In this document: positions 15,739-24,288 of the stretch, one piece after another
How the letters are laid out: the number at the start of each line of letters is the position of its first letter
How positions within the stretch are numbered: the first letter of the stretch is position 1
Assembly: GCF_003725545.1 (NCBI RefSeq)
Contig: NZ_RJLN01000013.1
Location: 26,068-90,067, forward strand
Direction: 5' to 3'
From: Micromonospora solifontis
GTDB taxonomy: Bacteria; Actinomycetota; Actinomycetes; Mycobacteriales; Micromonosporaceae
Length of the DNA: 64,000 bases
Notes under the pieces: model-generated
The model's database searches: none
What the model was told of the DNA's origin: nothing
The model's input: only the letters and a program-made list of their open reading frames with translations
Made by a program: the position numbers and the translations under genes

Positions 15739-16947
15739 TCAGCGGGAGTCCTGGCGGGGGAGGATCACCTCGCGGAGGATGAGCTGGAGGGCGGCCACCG
15801 TCGGGATCGCGATCAGCGCGCCGACCACGCCCAGCAGCGACACCCCGAGCAGCGCGGCGAGCAGCGCCGCCACCTCGTTGACGGAGACCGCCCGGCGCAT
15901 GATCTTGGGGTAGATGAGGTAGTTCTCCACCTGCTGGTAGATCACGAAAAAGACCAGGCAGGCGATCCCGACCGGCAGGTCGGTGGCCAGGCCGACCAGG
16001 GTCACCACCACGGCACCCAGGGTCGCGCCGATCTGCGGGATCAGGTCGGTCACCGCGACCACCACGGCCAGCGCGAACGGGTACGGCAGGCCGACCACCA
16101 GCGCGAAGACGAAGGTGGTCGCCCCGGCCAGCACCGCGATGGCCAGCGCCCCGACCATGTACGCGCCGACCCGGGTCAGGATCTCGTCGCCGATCAGCCG
16201 GACCCGCTCTCGGCGGGAGCGCGGCACCAGCGCGTACCCGAGGTCGCGCAGCCGGTCGAAGTAGGCCAGGAAGTAGATGGTCAGCACCAGGATGGTCAGG
16301 GCCCGGAAGAGGGTGCCGAAGATCAGTTGTGCCCCGCCCAGCACACCACCGAGGAGCCGGCCGAGGGTGTCGGCGTTCGCCACGGACTGGACCCGCTGCA
16401 TCACGTCGTACCGCACGACCAGGTCGTTGACCGTGGGATTGCGGCGCAGGTCCTCGACGTAGCCGGGGAGGTGCTGGATGAACTGCCCGGACTGGGTCAC
16501 CACCGGCGGCACCAGGGCCAGCAGGCCGCCGACGATGAGCAGCACCACGGTCAGCGTCACGGCCGCCACCGCCAGCCCGTGCGGCACGCCCCAGCCGCGC
16601 AGCCGGACCACCGCCGGGTGCAGGCCGACCGCGAGGAAGAGCGCGATCACCACCAGCACCAGGATGCCGGCGGAGTTGCGGACGCCCAGGAAGACCGCGT
16701 ACGCCAGGAAGACGCCGAGCGCCCCGGTGAAGCCGACCAGGAAGCTGCTGCGCCGCAGCGGCTTGCCCGGTACGCCGAACCGTCCGCTCGGCTCGAACTC
16801 GGTCGGCTCGGCCAGTTCGTCGACGCCGCTGTCCGGGCGGCCGCCGGCCGGCTCGGCCCCGGCCACGCGCTCGGCCTCGGGACGCGACGCGCCCAGGGGG
16901 TCCGGGTCCTCCGGTCGCACCTCGCCCGACGGCCCGTCCTGCGTCAC
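15739..16947 (-). CDS. AI-2E family transporter (PerM-like)
   Basis: A 402-residue membrane protein of the AI-2E/TqsA-PerM superfamily. A 60-residue acidic N-tail leads into paired hydrophobic segments (SFLVGFTGALGVFLAYAVF, ILVLVVIALFLAVGLHP). An amphipathic periplasmic-type insert (QFIQHLPGYVEDLRRNP) follows, then LTIYFLAYFDRLRDLGY and the C-terminal block with DLIPQIGATLGAV and PKIMRRAVSVNEVAALLAAL. GTG 16947 with GGGGGAGG five bases before it is the start. The upstream frame to 17268 is low-complexity. Family members move signalling molecules, ions or other small solutes, and the substrate here is unknown. Confidence 0.88.
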   Translation of the reverse strand: MTQDGPSGEVRPEDPDPLGASRPEAERVAGAEPAGGRPDSGVDELAEPTEFEPSGRFGVPGKPLRRSSFLVGFTGALGVFLAYAVFLGVRNSAGILVLVVIALFLAVGLHPAVVRLRGWGVPHGLAVAAVTLTVVLLIVGGLLALVPPVVTQSGQFIQHLPGYVEDLRRNPTVNDLVVRYDVMQRVQSVANADTLGRLLGGVLGGAQLIFGTLFRALTILVLTIYFLAYFDRLRDLGYALVPRSRRERVRLIGDEILTRVGAYMVGALAIAVLAGATTFVFALVVGLPYPFALAVVVAVTDLIPQIGATLGAVVVTLVGLATDLPVGIACLVFFVIYQQVENYLIYPKIMRRAVSVNEVAALLAALLGVSLLGVVGALIAIPTVAALQLILREVILPRQDSR

Positions 16948-17264
16948 GCGACCTCCCCCGGACTGCGCCCCGGCGTACCCGTACCGGAACGGGTGATCTC
17001 CTGCCCGGAGGGTAGCCGCAGGGTCGCCCACCGGCCATCCCTGCCGGGGCTCCGGCGTCCGGCCGGTCGCTCCCGTCGGCGTGCCCCGGGTACGGGCGGG
17101 GACGACCCGGGTCGGCAGTACGAATCGGGATCGGGCGCCGGCGGGCCGGCCGTGGGCCGATCCGACGGGCCCGGTGGGCTGCCGCGCTCCGGGCGCAGCG
17201 AGGGGCGCCGCGGCGGTGGTGGGGCGGCCCGGGCGGTCCGGCGAGGTGCCGGACGCCCGGGTGC

Positions 17265-19280
17265 TCACTCCTTCTCGACCGTGACCGTGCTCGGCTTGGC
17301 GCTGCGCTCGTCGGTGGTCGGCTTGGTCGGACGCTTGCCGTTCTCACCGGTGCTGGTGATCTTCGTGGGGGTGGCGCCCCGGCCACCCTCGCCCGGCACG
17401 GCGGCCACGGTCGGCTCGCCGTCCACTCCGCCGGCGCCGTCCACCGTGGTGACCGGCTCGGCGACCGGCCGAGCCTTCCCGGCGTCCGCGTCGGTCTCCG
17501 CCACCGGTTCGGCGGTCGTCGTCGCCGGCTCGGTGGCCGTCGCCGGTCCTTTGCCGTTGGGGGAGACGGCCGCGCTGCCCCGGGCGGTCACCGGTGCGGC
17601 GCCCTTCCCGGCGGTGCCCGTCGAGTCCGAACCCTGCCCGGCGTCGCCGCCGGCCGCGACGGCCAGTTCGTCGGGATCCACCGGCGTGGCGGTCAGCCCT
17701 GCGCTGGCCCCGGCGATCCGCAGCTCGGCCAGCCGGCGCTGGAGGTCGTCCGACTCCTGCCGCGACTTCCAGGTCTCCGTGCGCAGGTCGGCCAGCTCCT
17801 GCTGGGCCTGGGCGATCTCCAGCATCACCTGGGCGAGCTGCTGCCGGCCGGCGGCCACCTCCTGCTGGGTGGCGGCGAGGTGCTGCTGCGTGGTGGCCAG
17901 GTGCTGCTGGGTGGTGGCCGCGTACTCCTCGAACTGGCGCCGGGAGGCGGCGACGTGCTCGTCGGCCTTGCGGCGCTTCCCGGTGGCCTCCTCCTCGGCG
18001 CGCTTCAGCAGCTCGGCGGCCTCCTCCTCGGCCCGCCGGCGCATGGTCAGCGCGTCCTGCTCGGCCGCCTGCCGGATCGTGGCCGCGCCCTGCTCGACCT
18101 CCCGCTGCCGGTCGGCGTACGTCTTCTCCAGCTCGTCCTGCCGCTTCTTGTGCTGCTTGTCGAGCTCGTCGCGGCGCTTGGCGTACTCCTGCTCGGCGGC
18201 GGCGCGGCGCTGGGCCAGTTCCTTGTCGGCCGCCTCGCGCCGGGCGTTGACCTCCTTCTCCACGCCGGCCCGCCAGGTGCCCAGCTCCTGCTGCGTCTGG
18301 GCCCGGGCCTGCTGCACGTACGCCTCGGTCTCGCTGCGCATCCGCTGCACGTACGCCTCGACCTCGGCGCGGTTGCGCTTGCCGGCCTCGACGGCCTCGC
18401 TGGTGAGCCGGTTGGCCTCGGTCCGCGCCCGCCCCCGGGTGGCCTTCGCCGCCTCCTCCGCGTCGTCGACGATCTTCTTGGCCTCGGCGAGCGCCTTCGC
18501 GTGGGTGGCCCGGCCGGCCTCGGCCGCGGCCTCGGTGAGGCGCTTCGCCTCCTGCTGCGCCTTGGCGTGCACCTCCTTGGCCGCCTCGCGGAGCTGGGTG
18601 GCCTCCTGCTGGGCCTTGGCCAGCGCCTCCTTGGCCGTCTCGCGCAGCCGGGCGGCCTCCTGCTGGGCCCGGGCGTGGATCTCCTTGGCGGTGTCCCGGA
18701 GCTGGGTCGCCTCCTGCTGCGCGGTGGCCAGGGCGTCCTGCGCGTTCTTCCGCAGCTTCGCCGCCTCGTCCTTGGCGGCCTTGAGGGTGGCCTCCGCCTC
18801 GGCCTTGCGGGTCGCGGTGTGCCGCTCCTCCTCGGCCCGCCGGGCGGCGAGCGCGATCTCGAAGTCCTTCAGCGCCTGGGCGGCCTGCTCCCGGGCCTCC
18901 TCGACGATGTGCTCGGCGGCGGCCCGACGGGCCTCGATCTCCTCGTTGGCGGCGGCGAGGATCTCGTCCGCCTGCTCCTCGGCCATGGTGAGGATCTGCT
19001 CGACCCGGGGGCCGAGGTGCCGGAACGAGGCCCGGTCGACCACACCCACCTGCTTGCGCACCTGGGCGAGGTCGCGTTGCAGCACCTCCACCTGGCCGGC
19101 CAGCTTGTGGATCTGGGTGTACGCCTGCTCCCGCTCGCCCGTCAGCGCCGCGATCTCGTGCTCGGCGCGAGCGACGTACCGGTCGACCTGTCGTTTGTCG
19201 TAACCCCGCAGCGCGGACTCGAAGCTGGGCTCCGTGGTCACATCACCGCCGAGCGCGAACAGTTCCTCGCCGTGCGACAT
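17265..19280 (-). CDS. large coiled-coil cytoskeletal protein, Scy-like, with DivIVA-type N-terminus
   Basis: A 671-residue protein. The N-terminus has the DivIVA-like FESALRGYDKRQVDRYVARAE (about residues 18-38). From about residue 90 to 530 it is almost entirely Ala/Glu/Gln/Arg coiled coil with near-repeating AQQEATQLRE-type units. A disordered Thr/Gly/Pro tail ends KPSTVTVEKE. The VEQILTMAEEQADEIL motif is shared with the next protein. In Streptomyces, Scy with FilP organises polar growth beside the methylmalonyl-CoA epimerase gene, from memory; the same neighbourhood occurs here. It starts at ATG 19280 (MSHGEELFALGG). Assignment as a Scy equivalent is by architecture and location. Confidence 0.8.
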   Translation of the reverse strand: MSHGEELFALGGDVTTEPSFESALRGYDKRQVDRYVARAEHEIAALTGEREQAYTQIHKLAGQVEVLQRDLAQVRKQVGVVDRASFRHLGPRVEQILTMAEEQADEILAAANEEIEARRAAAEHIVEEAREQAAQALKDFEIALAARRAEEERHTATRKAEAEATLKAAKDEAAKLRKNAQDALATAQQEATQLRDTAKEIHARAQQEAARLRETAKEALAKAQQEATQLREAAKEVHAKAQQEAKRLTEAAAEAGRATHAKALAEAKKIVDDAEEAAKATRGRARTEANRLTSEAVEAGKRNRAEVEAYVQRMRSETEAYVQQARAQTQQELGTWRAGVEKEVNARREAADKELAQRRAAAEQEYAKRRDELDKQHKKRQDELEKTYADRQREVEQGAATIRQAAEQDALTMRRRAEEEAAELLKRAEEEATGKRRKADEHVAASRRQFEEYAATTQQHLATTQQHLAATQQEVAAGRQQLAQVMLEIAQAQQELADLRTETWKSRQESDDLQRRLAELRIAGASAGLTATPVDPDELAVAAGGDAGQGSDSTGTAGKGAAPVTARGSAAVSPNGKGPATATEPATTTAEPVAETDADAGKARPVAEPVTTVDGAGGVDGEPTVAAVPGEGGRGATPTKITSTGENGKRPTKPTTDERSAKPSTVTVEKE

Positions 19281-19447
19281 GCCCCCATCCTCACACGCAT
19301 CCGGCTCTGCTGGGGCGATACGGACGCCCCTGTTGGGACCTACTTCACTGAGGTGGCGAAACGGACCGGAAAGCATGACGGCGCGGGGCGACACCGGTCA
19401 CCCGGTGTCACCCCGCGCCGCGGCTCATGCCCCGCTGTGGGTGGTGT

Positions 19448-20704
19448 TCAGCTGGCCGACTCGGCCGTGACCTTCTGCTCGCCGCCGTCGGCCTTGGCCG
19501 CCGCCTCCGGCTTGGCGCCGCCCTGCGGCACGCCCGGCACGATGCCGGCGAGACCGGAGAGCATCTGACCGAGCTGGGAGGTGACGGCGTCCTTCTGCCG
19601 GGTCAGGTCCTCGACCTCGCGGCGAGCGGCCTGGGTGGTCAGCTCGGCCTCGGTGCGGGCCTCGCTGAGCACGCGCTGCGCCTCGGCCTTCGCCTCGTTC
19701 AGCGTCTTGTCGGCCAGCGCCTTGGCCTTGTCCACCGTCTCGTTGGCGGTGCGCTCGGACTCGACCCGGCGGGCCTCGGCCCGCTGCTCGATCTCCTTGG
19801 CCCGCTCCTGGGCGGCCCGGGCCCGCTGCTCCGCCTCGCTGACCAGCTTCTGGGTCTGCGCGACCTGGGCGGCGTGCCGCTCCGACTCCTCGCGCTCGGC
19901 CTTCTCCCGCCGCTCGGCGAGCTGCAGCTCCAGGGCCTGCAGGTCCTTGTCCCGCTTGTCCCGGGCGTCGGTGAGCAGCTTGGTCGCCTCGGCCCGCTTC
20001 TCCTCGGCCTCCCGGGCGGCCTTCGCCCGCTGCTGGGTGATCTCCCGCTCGGCGGTGGCCCGCAGGGTGGCGACCTCACGCTCGACCGTGGACTTCAGCT
20101 CGGCCACCTCGTGCGCGGTGACCGTACGCAGCTGCTTGGTCTCCCGCTCGGCGTCGGCGCGTAGGGTGTCCGCCTCGCGGCGGGCCTGCACCCGGACCTC
20201 GGCGGCCTCGCGCTCGGCGGCGGTCCGGACGCTGCCGGCCTCCCGTTCGGCGGTGGCCTTCATGGCGGCGGCCTCGGCGCGCGCCTTGTCGGTGATCTCC
20301 CGCGCCTCCAGCCGGGCGGCGGACAGGATGCCCTCCGACTCGCGCTTGGCCTCGTTGCGGTGGTCGTTGGCCTGCTCCTCGGCCAGCCGGAGGATCTGCT
20401 CGACGCGGGTGCCCAGGCCGGAGAGCGTGGGCCGGCTGTTCTCCTCGAGCTGCTTGTTGGTGTCGGCGAGCTTCTGCTCGAGCGCGCCCTGGCGCTGCTC
20501 GGCCTGGCGGAGCCGACGCTGGGCGTCGTTCATCCGCTGCTCGGCCTCGGCGCGGGCCTGCTCGGACTGGGTCAGCGCGGCGCTCAGCCGGCCGATGAAG
20601 TCGTCGACCTGACCCTTTTCGTATCCGCGGAGGGTGACCGTGAAATCGGGCTGGGAGTTCGCGTTGTCGAAGAACGCAAGAGGGGAGGACTGCTGCTGGG
20701 GCAT
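19448..20704 (-). CDS. coiled-coil cytoskeletal protein, FilP-like, with DivIVA-type N-terminus
   Basis: A 418-residue protein beginning MPQQQSSPLAFFDNANSQPD. FTVTLRGYEKGQVDDFIGRL is a DivIVA-type membrane/polarity motif, and a continuous coiled coil (about residues 50-385) contains VEQILRLAEEQANDHRNEAK. The end is a short Gly/Ala tail. It is paralogous to the protein encoded 167 bp downstream on the same strand, and the pair is probably co-transcribed. Streptomyces FilP is shorter (about 310 residues), so FilP-like is a family-level call. The product should form filaments and support hyphal stiffness or polarity. Confidence 0.8.
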   Translation of the reverse strand: MPQQQSSPLAFFDNANSQPDFTVTLRGYEKGQVDDFIGRLSAALTQSEQARAEAEQRMNDAQRRLRQAEQRQGALEQKLADTNKQLEENSRPTLSGLGTRVEQILRLAEEQANDHRNEAKRESEGILSAARLEAREITDKARAEAAAMKATAEREAGSVRTAAEREAAEVRVQARREADTLRADAERETKQLRTVTAHEVAELKSTVEREVATLRATAEREITQQRAKAAREAEEKRAEATKLLTDARDKRDKDLQALELQLAERREKAEREESERHAAQVAQTQKLVSEAEQRARAAQERAKEIEQRAEARRVESERTANETVDKAKALADKTLNEAKAEAQRVLSEARTEAELTTQAARREVEDLTRQKDAVTSQLGQMLSGLAGIVPGVPQGGAKPEAAAKADGGEQKVTAESAS

Positions 20705-20865
20705 TGGGACATACTGGCAGACGCCCCAGGGTGCTTCGCAAGAGCGGTGGGCAGCTTTCGTGTCCTCATTACATGGTCAACTTCGCTGGTCCGGCGGGAC
20801 CGGACCAAACGGCGATCTTGGCAGGTCCCGGGCACGCCGGCCGGCACCCGGGGTGGGCACGAAAA

Positions 20866-20890
20866 GGCCGCGGGCGGATCGCCCGCGGCC
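20866..20890 (-). terminator. intrinsic terminator of ccr
   Basis: On the minus strand an 11-bp perfect stem GGCCGCGGGCG / CGCCCGCGGCC with a 3-base loop is followed directly by TTTTC. It lies 90 bp after the ccr stop codon and before the filP-like gene, so it separates the two transcripts. Confidence 0.85.
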
Positions 20891-20980
20891 CTTTGTCGGA
20901 CGGCAATCAAATGGTGTCCGGCGCGATGGAAAGGCAATGCCCACTCCGCGCTTTGGTCGTGCCGGGATCAGCCGGACGGG

Positions 20981-22336
20981 TCAGTGCCCGCGGAACCGGT
21001 TGATCGCCGTTTCGTGGCGGGACCGCAACTCGGCGTCCCGGACGCCGAGGCCGTCGGCCGGGGCGAGGCAGCGCACCCCGACCTTGCCCTGGTGCGCGTT
21101 GCGGTGGACCTCGTACGCGGCCTGGCCGGTCTGCTCCAGCGGGTAGGTCTTCGACACGGTCGGGTGCACCTTGCCCAGCGCCACCAGGCGGTTGGCCTGC
21201 CACGCCTCGTGGTAGTTGGCGAAGTGGCTGCCGACGATCCGCTTCAGGTGCATCCACAGGTAGCGGTTGTCGTACTGGTGCAGATAGCCGCTGGTGGAGG
21301 CGCAGGTGACGATCGTGCCGCCCTTCTTGGCGACGTAGACGCTGGCGCCGAAGGTCTCCCGGCCCGGGTGCTCGAAGACGATGTCCGGGTCCTCGCCGCC
21401 GGTCAGCTCGCGGATCCGCTCGCCGAAGCGGCGCCACTCGTCCTGGTCCTGGGTCTCCTCGTCCTTCCAGAACCGGAAGCCCTCGGCGGTGCGGTCGATC
21501 ACCAGCTCGGCGCCCATCTTCCGGCACAGCTCGGCCTTCTCCGGGGAGGACACCACGCAGACCGGGATGGCCCCGCCGTTGAGCGCCATCTGGGTGGCGT
21601 AGCCGCCGAGGCCGCCGGAGGCGCCCCAGATCAGCACCACGTCACCCTGCTTCATGTTCGCCCCGTGGTGCGAGACCAGCTGCCGGTACGCGGTGGAGTT
21701 GACCAGCCCGGGGCTGGCCGCCTCCTCCCAGCTCAGGTGGCGGGGCTTGGGCATCAGCTGGTTGGCCTTCACCACGGCCAGCTCGGCCAGGCCGCCGAAG
21801 TTGGTCTCGAAGCCCCAGATCCGCTGCTGCGGGTCGAGCATCGTGTCGTCGTGGCCGGCGGCGTCCTCCAGCTCGACGGAGAGGCAGTGCGCGACCACCT
21901 CGTCGCCGGCCTTCCACCGGGTCACCCCGGGCCCGGTCCGCAGCACCACGCCGGCCGCGTCCGACCCCACCACGTGGTACGGCAGGTCGTGCCGGCGGGT
22001 CAGCTCGGAGAGCCGGCCGTAGCGCTGGAGGAACTTGAAGGTCGGCAGCGGCTCGAAGATGCTGGTCCAGACGGTGTTGTAGTTGATGGCGCTGGCCATC
22101 ACCGCCACCAGCGCCTCGCCCGGGCCGAGCTCGGGGGTGGGCACCTCCTGGATGTGCAGCGCCTTGCGCGGGTCCTTGTCCCGGGTGGCCATGCCGTCGA
22201 ACATCCGGGTGTCCTCGGCGCGGACCACCACGCCCCGGTAGCTTTCCGGTACCGGCAGGCCGGCGAGGCCGGCGAGTTCCCGCTCCGGCTGCGCGGATCC
22301 CTCCGCCGCCATGATCGCTTCGAGGATGTCCTGCAC
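20981..22336 (-). CDS. ccr: crotonyl-CoA carboxylase/reductase
   Basis: A 451-residue NADPH-dependent enzyme that reductively carboxylates crotonyl-CoA to (2S)-ethylmalonyl-CoA, the key step of the ethylmalonyl-CoA pathway and a source of butyryl- and ethylmalonyl-CoA for polyketides. MDR-fold marks are TRDKDPRKALHIQEVPTPEL, VMASAINYNTVWTSIFEPL, the GroES-like segment YHVVGSDAAGVVLRTGPGV and the nucleotide turn IWGASGGLGGYATQMA. It ends AELRSRHETAINRFRGH. I choose GTG 22336 (VQDILEAIM): GGGAGG lies five bases before it and the length matches Streptomyces Ccr (about 447). An ATG at 22390 adds 18 residues. The operator at 22473-22488 and the terminator at 20866 bound a single-gene unit. Confidence 0.93.
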   Translation of the reverse strand: MQDILEAIMAAEGSAQPERELAGLAGLPVPESYRGVVVRAEDTRMFDGMATRDKDPRKALHIQEVPTPELGPGEALVAVMASAINYNTVWTSIFEPLPTFKFLQRYGRLSELTRRHDLPYHVVGSDAAGVVLRTGPGVTRWKAGDEVVAHCLSVELEDAAGHDDTMLDPQQRIWGFETNFGGLAELAVVKANQLMPKPRHLSWEEAASPGLVNSTAYRQLVSHHGANMKQGDVVLIWGASGGLGGYATQMALNGGAIPVCVVSSPEKAELCRKMGAELVIDRTAEGFRFWKDEETQDQDEWRRFGERIRELTGGEDPDIVFEHPGRETFGASVYVAKKGGTIVTCASTSGYLHQYDNRYLWMHLKRIVGSHFANYHEAWQANRLVALGKVHPTVSKTYPLEQTGQAAYEVHRNAHQGKVGVRCLAPADGLGVRDAELRSRHETAINRFRGH

Positions 22337-22472
22337 GGTGACCTCCCGTTCGTTGCGCACCCGCACCGGGGCGGGCAGGGGTGCTGCCATCGTCGGCGCC
22401 GGTGCGACGGGACCGCCATGTCGGCAATCGACACATCCGGCACCGGTCGCGTTCCTGTGGGGCCGGACGTTA

Positions 22473-22488
22473 CTGAACGGTAGCTAGG
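22473..22488 (-). promoter_or_regulatory. shared 16-bp palindromic operator, ccr copy
   Basis: On the coding (minus) strand it reads CCTAGCTACCGTTCAG, 136 bases before the preferred ccr start. The right half CGTTCAG is identical to the ecm and icmA copies. Confidence 0.65.
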
Positions 22489-22583
22489 GTCGGAAGGTCT
22501 GTGTGAAAAACTGCATCGACCGATGCGTGGAGCTGTCCATGGGAACGCGGAACCACGCATTGGCGTGCTCGGTTTCCGGAATC

Positions 22584-22611
22584 GGAGGGGCCCTCGCGTC
22601 CGGGCCCCTCC
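22584..22611 (-). terminator. hairpin after mce
   Basis: GGAGGGGCCC and GGGCCCCTCC form a 10-bp stem with an 8-base loop, starting 8 bp beyond the mce stop codon. The position fits a terminator for the epimerase transcript. Confidence 0.7.
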
Positions 22612-22618
22612 CTCCGGG

Positions 22619-23092
22619 TCAGCGCCCCGCGGCGGGCTCGACCAGCTCGACCAGGACGCCGCCGGCGTCCTTCGGGTGCACGAAGTTGATCCGCGAGTCG
22701 GCGGTGCCCCGCTTCGGGGTCTCGTAGAGCAGCCGGACCCCGCGCTCGCGCAGCGTCGCGCAGGCCGCGTCGATGTCGGCCACCGTGTACGCCACCTGCT
22801 GCACCCCCGGCCCGTTGCGGTCCAGGAATTTGGCGATCGTCGAGCTGGGCGACAGCGGGGCGAGCAGCTGCACGCAGCCGCCCTCGGTGGTCGGGCCGAC
22901 CGCCAGCATCGCCTCGCGGACGCCCTGCTCCTCGTTGGTCTCGGTGTGCACGCAGCGCATCCCGAAGGTGCGTCCGTAGAAGTCGATCGCGGCGTCCAGG
23001 TCGGCCACGGCGATCCCGACATGGTCGATGCGGCGCAGACCGATGTCCGTGACGACGTCGGCAGCGGGCTCGACGGGGGAGTTCTCAGCCAT
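22619..23092 (-). CDS. mce: methylmalonyl-CoA / ethylmalonyl-CoA epimerase
   Basis: A 157-residue vicinal-oxygen-chelate protein that interconverts (2R) and (2S) methylmalonyl-CoA, and in this pathway also ethylmalonyl-CoA, linking Ccr to Ecm. It has two beta-alpha-beta-beta-beta modules: LRRIDHVGIAVADLDAAIDF with metal-binding His, then GPGVQQVAYTVADIDAACA with its Gln-x-x-Tyr variant of the second site. The last metal ligand is the Glu in VLVELVEPAAGR. The ATG at 23092 has no clear ribosome site, and GTG inside the first 15 residues is an alternative. The shared operator is only 15 bp upstream, so the mRNA may have a very short leader. Confidence 0.9.
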   Translation of the reverse strand: MAENSPVEPAADVVTDIGLRRIDHVGIAVADLDAAIDFYGRTFGMRCVHTETNEEQGVREAMLAVGPTTEGGCVQLLAPLSPSSTIAKFLDRNGPGVQQVAYTVADIDAACATLRERGVRLLYETPKRGTADSRINFVHPKDAGGVLVELVEPAAGR

Positions 23093-23106
23093 GGCGTCAA
23101 GTCTGA

Positions 23107-23122
23107 CCTAACGATCGTTCCG
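23107..23122 (+). promoter_or_regulatory. shared 16-bp palindromic operator, mce copy
   Basis: The plus strand reads CCTAACGATCGTTCCG, upstream of the minus-strand mce. The central AACGATCGTT is a perfect 10-bp palindrome, the best-preserved core in the set. Confidence 0.68.
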
Positions 23123-23309
23123 GAGGGAGGTCGCAGCCAGTCGGGCATGTCACTCCCACTGACCGGGCCATGCGCCGGCGTCCCGGGCGCGAGCCTCGGT
23201 CGAACGGCCGAGCCCGGAGGAGGTCATCCCGCCGACATCCGCCGTACGCCCGAGCGGCGCGCGGCCGCGTTCCCGTCGTCCTGCTGTACGGAGGATGCCC
23301 TGCTGGACC

Positions 23310-23335
23310 GGTGGCGAGCAGGATTCGAACCGGCA
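23310..23335 (-). other. tRNA 3'-end-like fragment (T arm plus acceptor strand)
   Basis: The minus strand reads GCCGGTTCGAATCCTGC followed by TCGCCACC. This is a seven-base TTCGAAT T loop with a five-pair stem (one mismatch), followed by a plausible acceptor 3' strand. No matching 5' acceptor, D arm or anticodon arm is present within 90 bases, so it is not a working tRNA gene. Such fragments are left at attachment sites of elements that integrate in tRNA genes, and a phage-gene remnant lies 270 bp away. Both links are inference. Confidence 0.4.
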
Positions 23336-23601
23336 CGCTCATCAGCAATGGTCGCCCCCGGCCAGCGCTCGCGGCCCGACCCGGGGGCACCGACCGGACT
23401 CGGGGAGGTCCGAGCCGTGTGCACGGTAGGGAAGCAGCGCGGCAGGACGCCGGAGGGCAGCGCGTCCGGCCACCGGGCGCCGCCCGGCCTGGCGGTTGGC
23501 CGGCGACACCGGTGCCGATCCGGGGGTCGCCGCCGGCCTGACCGGCGAGAGTCGGGCGGCCGGGAGGCGCTCGCGGGCGCTCGGCCCCGGGAGCGGTCGG
23601 C

Positions 23602-24074
23602 ATGACGCTGGAGCAGTGGGCGGCGGCCGGTGTGGTGCTGGGTGCCATCCTCAGTGCGCTGACCCTGGCCGCGACGGTGAGCCGGCCGCTGCGTCGGCTG
23701 GCCCGGCAGAACGAGGAGTTCCGGGAGGGACTGGTACGGGGTGCCGGCCAGGCCGGGCCACGACGCCGTCCCGGGGGTGCCGGAGCGGCTGTGGCGGATC
23801 GAGACGGAGCTGCACCCGAACGGTGGCGGGACGCTGCGGGACGCGGTCAACGACGCGGAGCGCCGCCTCAAGGGCGTGGAGCCCGCCTTGGGACGAGGTC
23901 AGGCAGCTGATGGTCGACGGGAAGGTCGACGTGGTGGTGGTCGCGGAGCTGGGGCACCTGCCGCCGGACCGGACCCCGCGGATCGAGGTCGCCGGCCGAC
24001 CGGCCCACCCGTCGGCGGCGTCGGCGCCCAGGGGTCCGGTACCACCGCGCCGGCGGCAACCGGGGCGGGGCTGA
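23602..24074 (+). pseudogene. actinophage-type membrane protein remnant (DUF2746-like), two frameshifts
   Basis: Three frames together read as one decayed protein. MTLEQWAAAGVVLGAILSAL through RQNEEFRE is a membrane anchor. After one extra G near 23728 the frame becomes DWYGVPARPG, VPGVPERLWRIETELHPNGG and LRDAVNDAERRLK. A second shift near 23885-23895 leads to DEVRQLMVDGKVDVVV and a stop at 24074. The anchor plus the HPNGGGTLRDAV helix resembles small phage proteins found near lysis or structural genes of actinophages, recalled from family knowledge. It is the only prophage-like sequence seen. The rest of 23123-23601 and 24075-24240 has no gene I can support. Confidence 0.65.
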
Positions 24075-24240
24075 GCCCGCCGCCGCGCCGCGGCCTGCTG
24101 GATCGCCCGTCGGGCCGGCCGGACCGGGGCTGCCGAGAGCCGTGGCGCGCCCGCCAAGGTATTGATCGTCATGATTCGTGCGCATTGCGGACGTGCTCGG
24201 GGTCACCGTACTGTCGCTGTCCCCGGCAGATATGGTGCGT

Positions 24241-24256
24241 CCTAACAATCGTTAAG
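24241..24256 (+). promoter_or_regulatory. shared 16-bp palindromic operator, thiolase copy
   Basis: Reads CCTAACAATCGTTAAG, 32 bp upstream of the thiolase start codon. Its two halves are nearly symmetric (CTTAACG / CTAACAA). Confidence 0.65.
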
Positions 24257-24288
24257 GCGGACAGCTTGGCACCCCCTCGGAGGCAGGC

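Noticed and set aside
23310..23400. A functional tRNA gene on the minus strand
   Set aside because: Only a T arm and acceptor-like 3' strand are seen. No 5' acceptor partner, D arm or properly paired anticodon arm could be placed.
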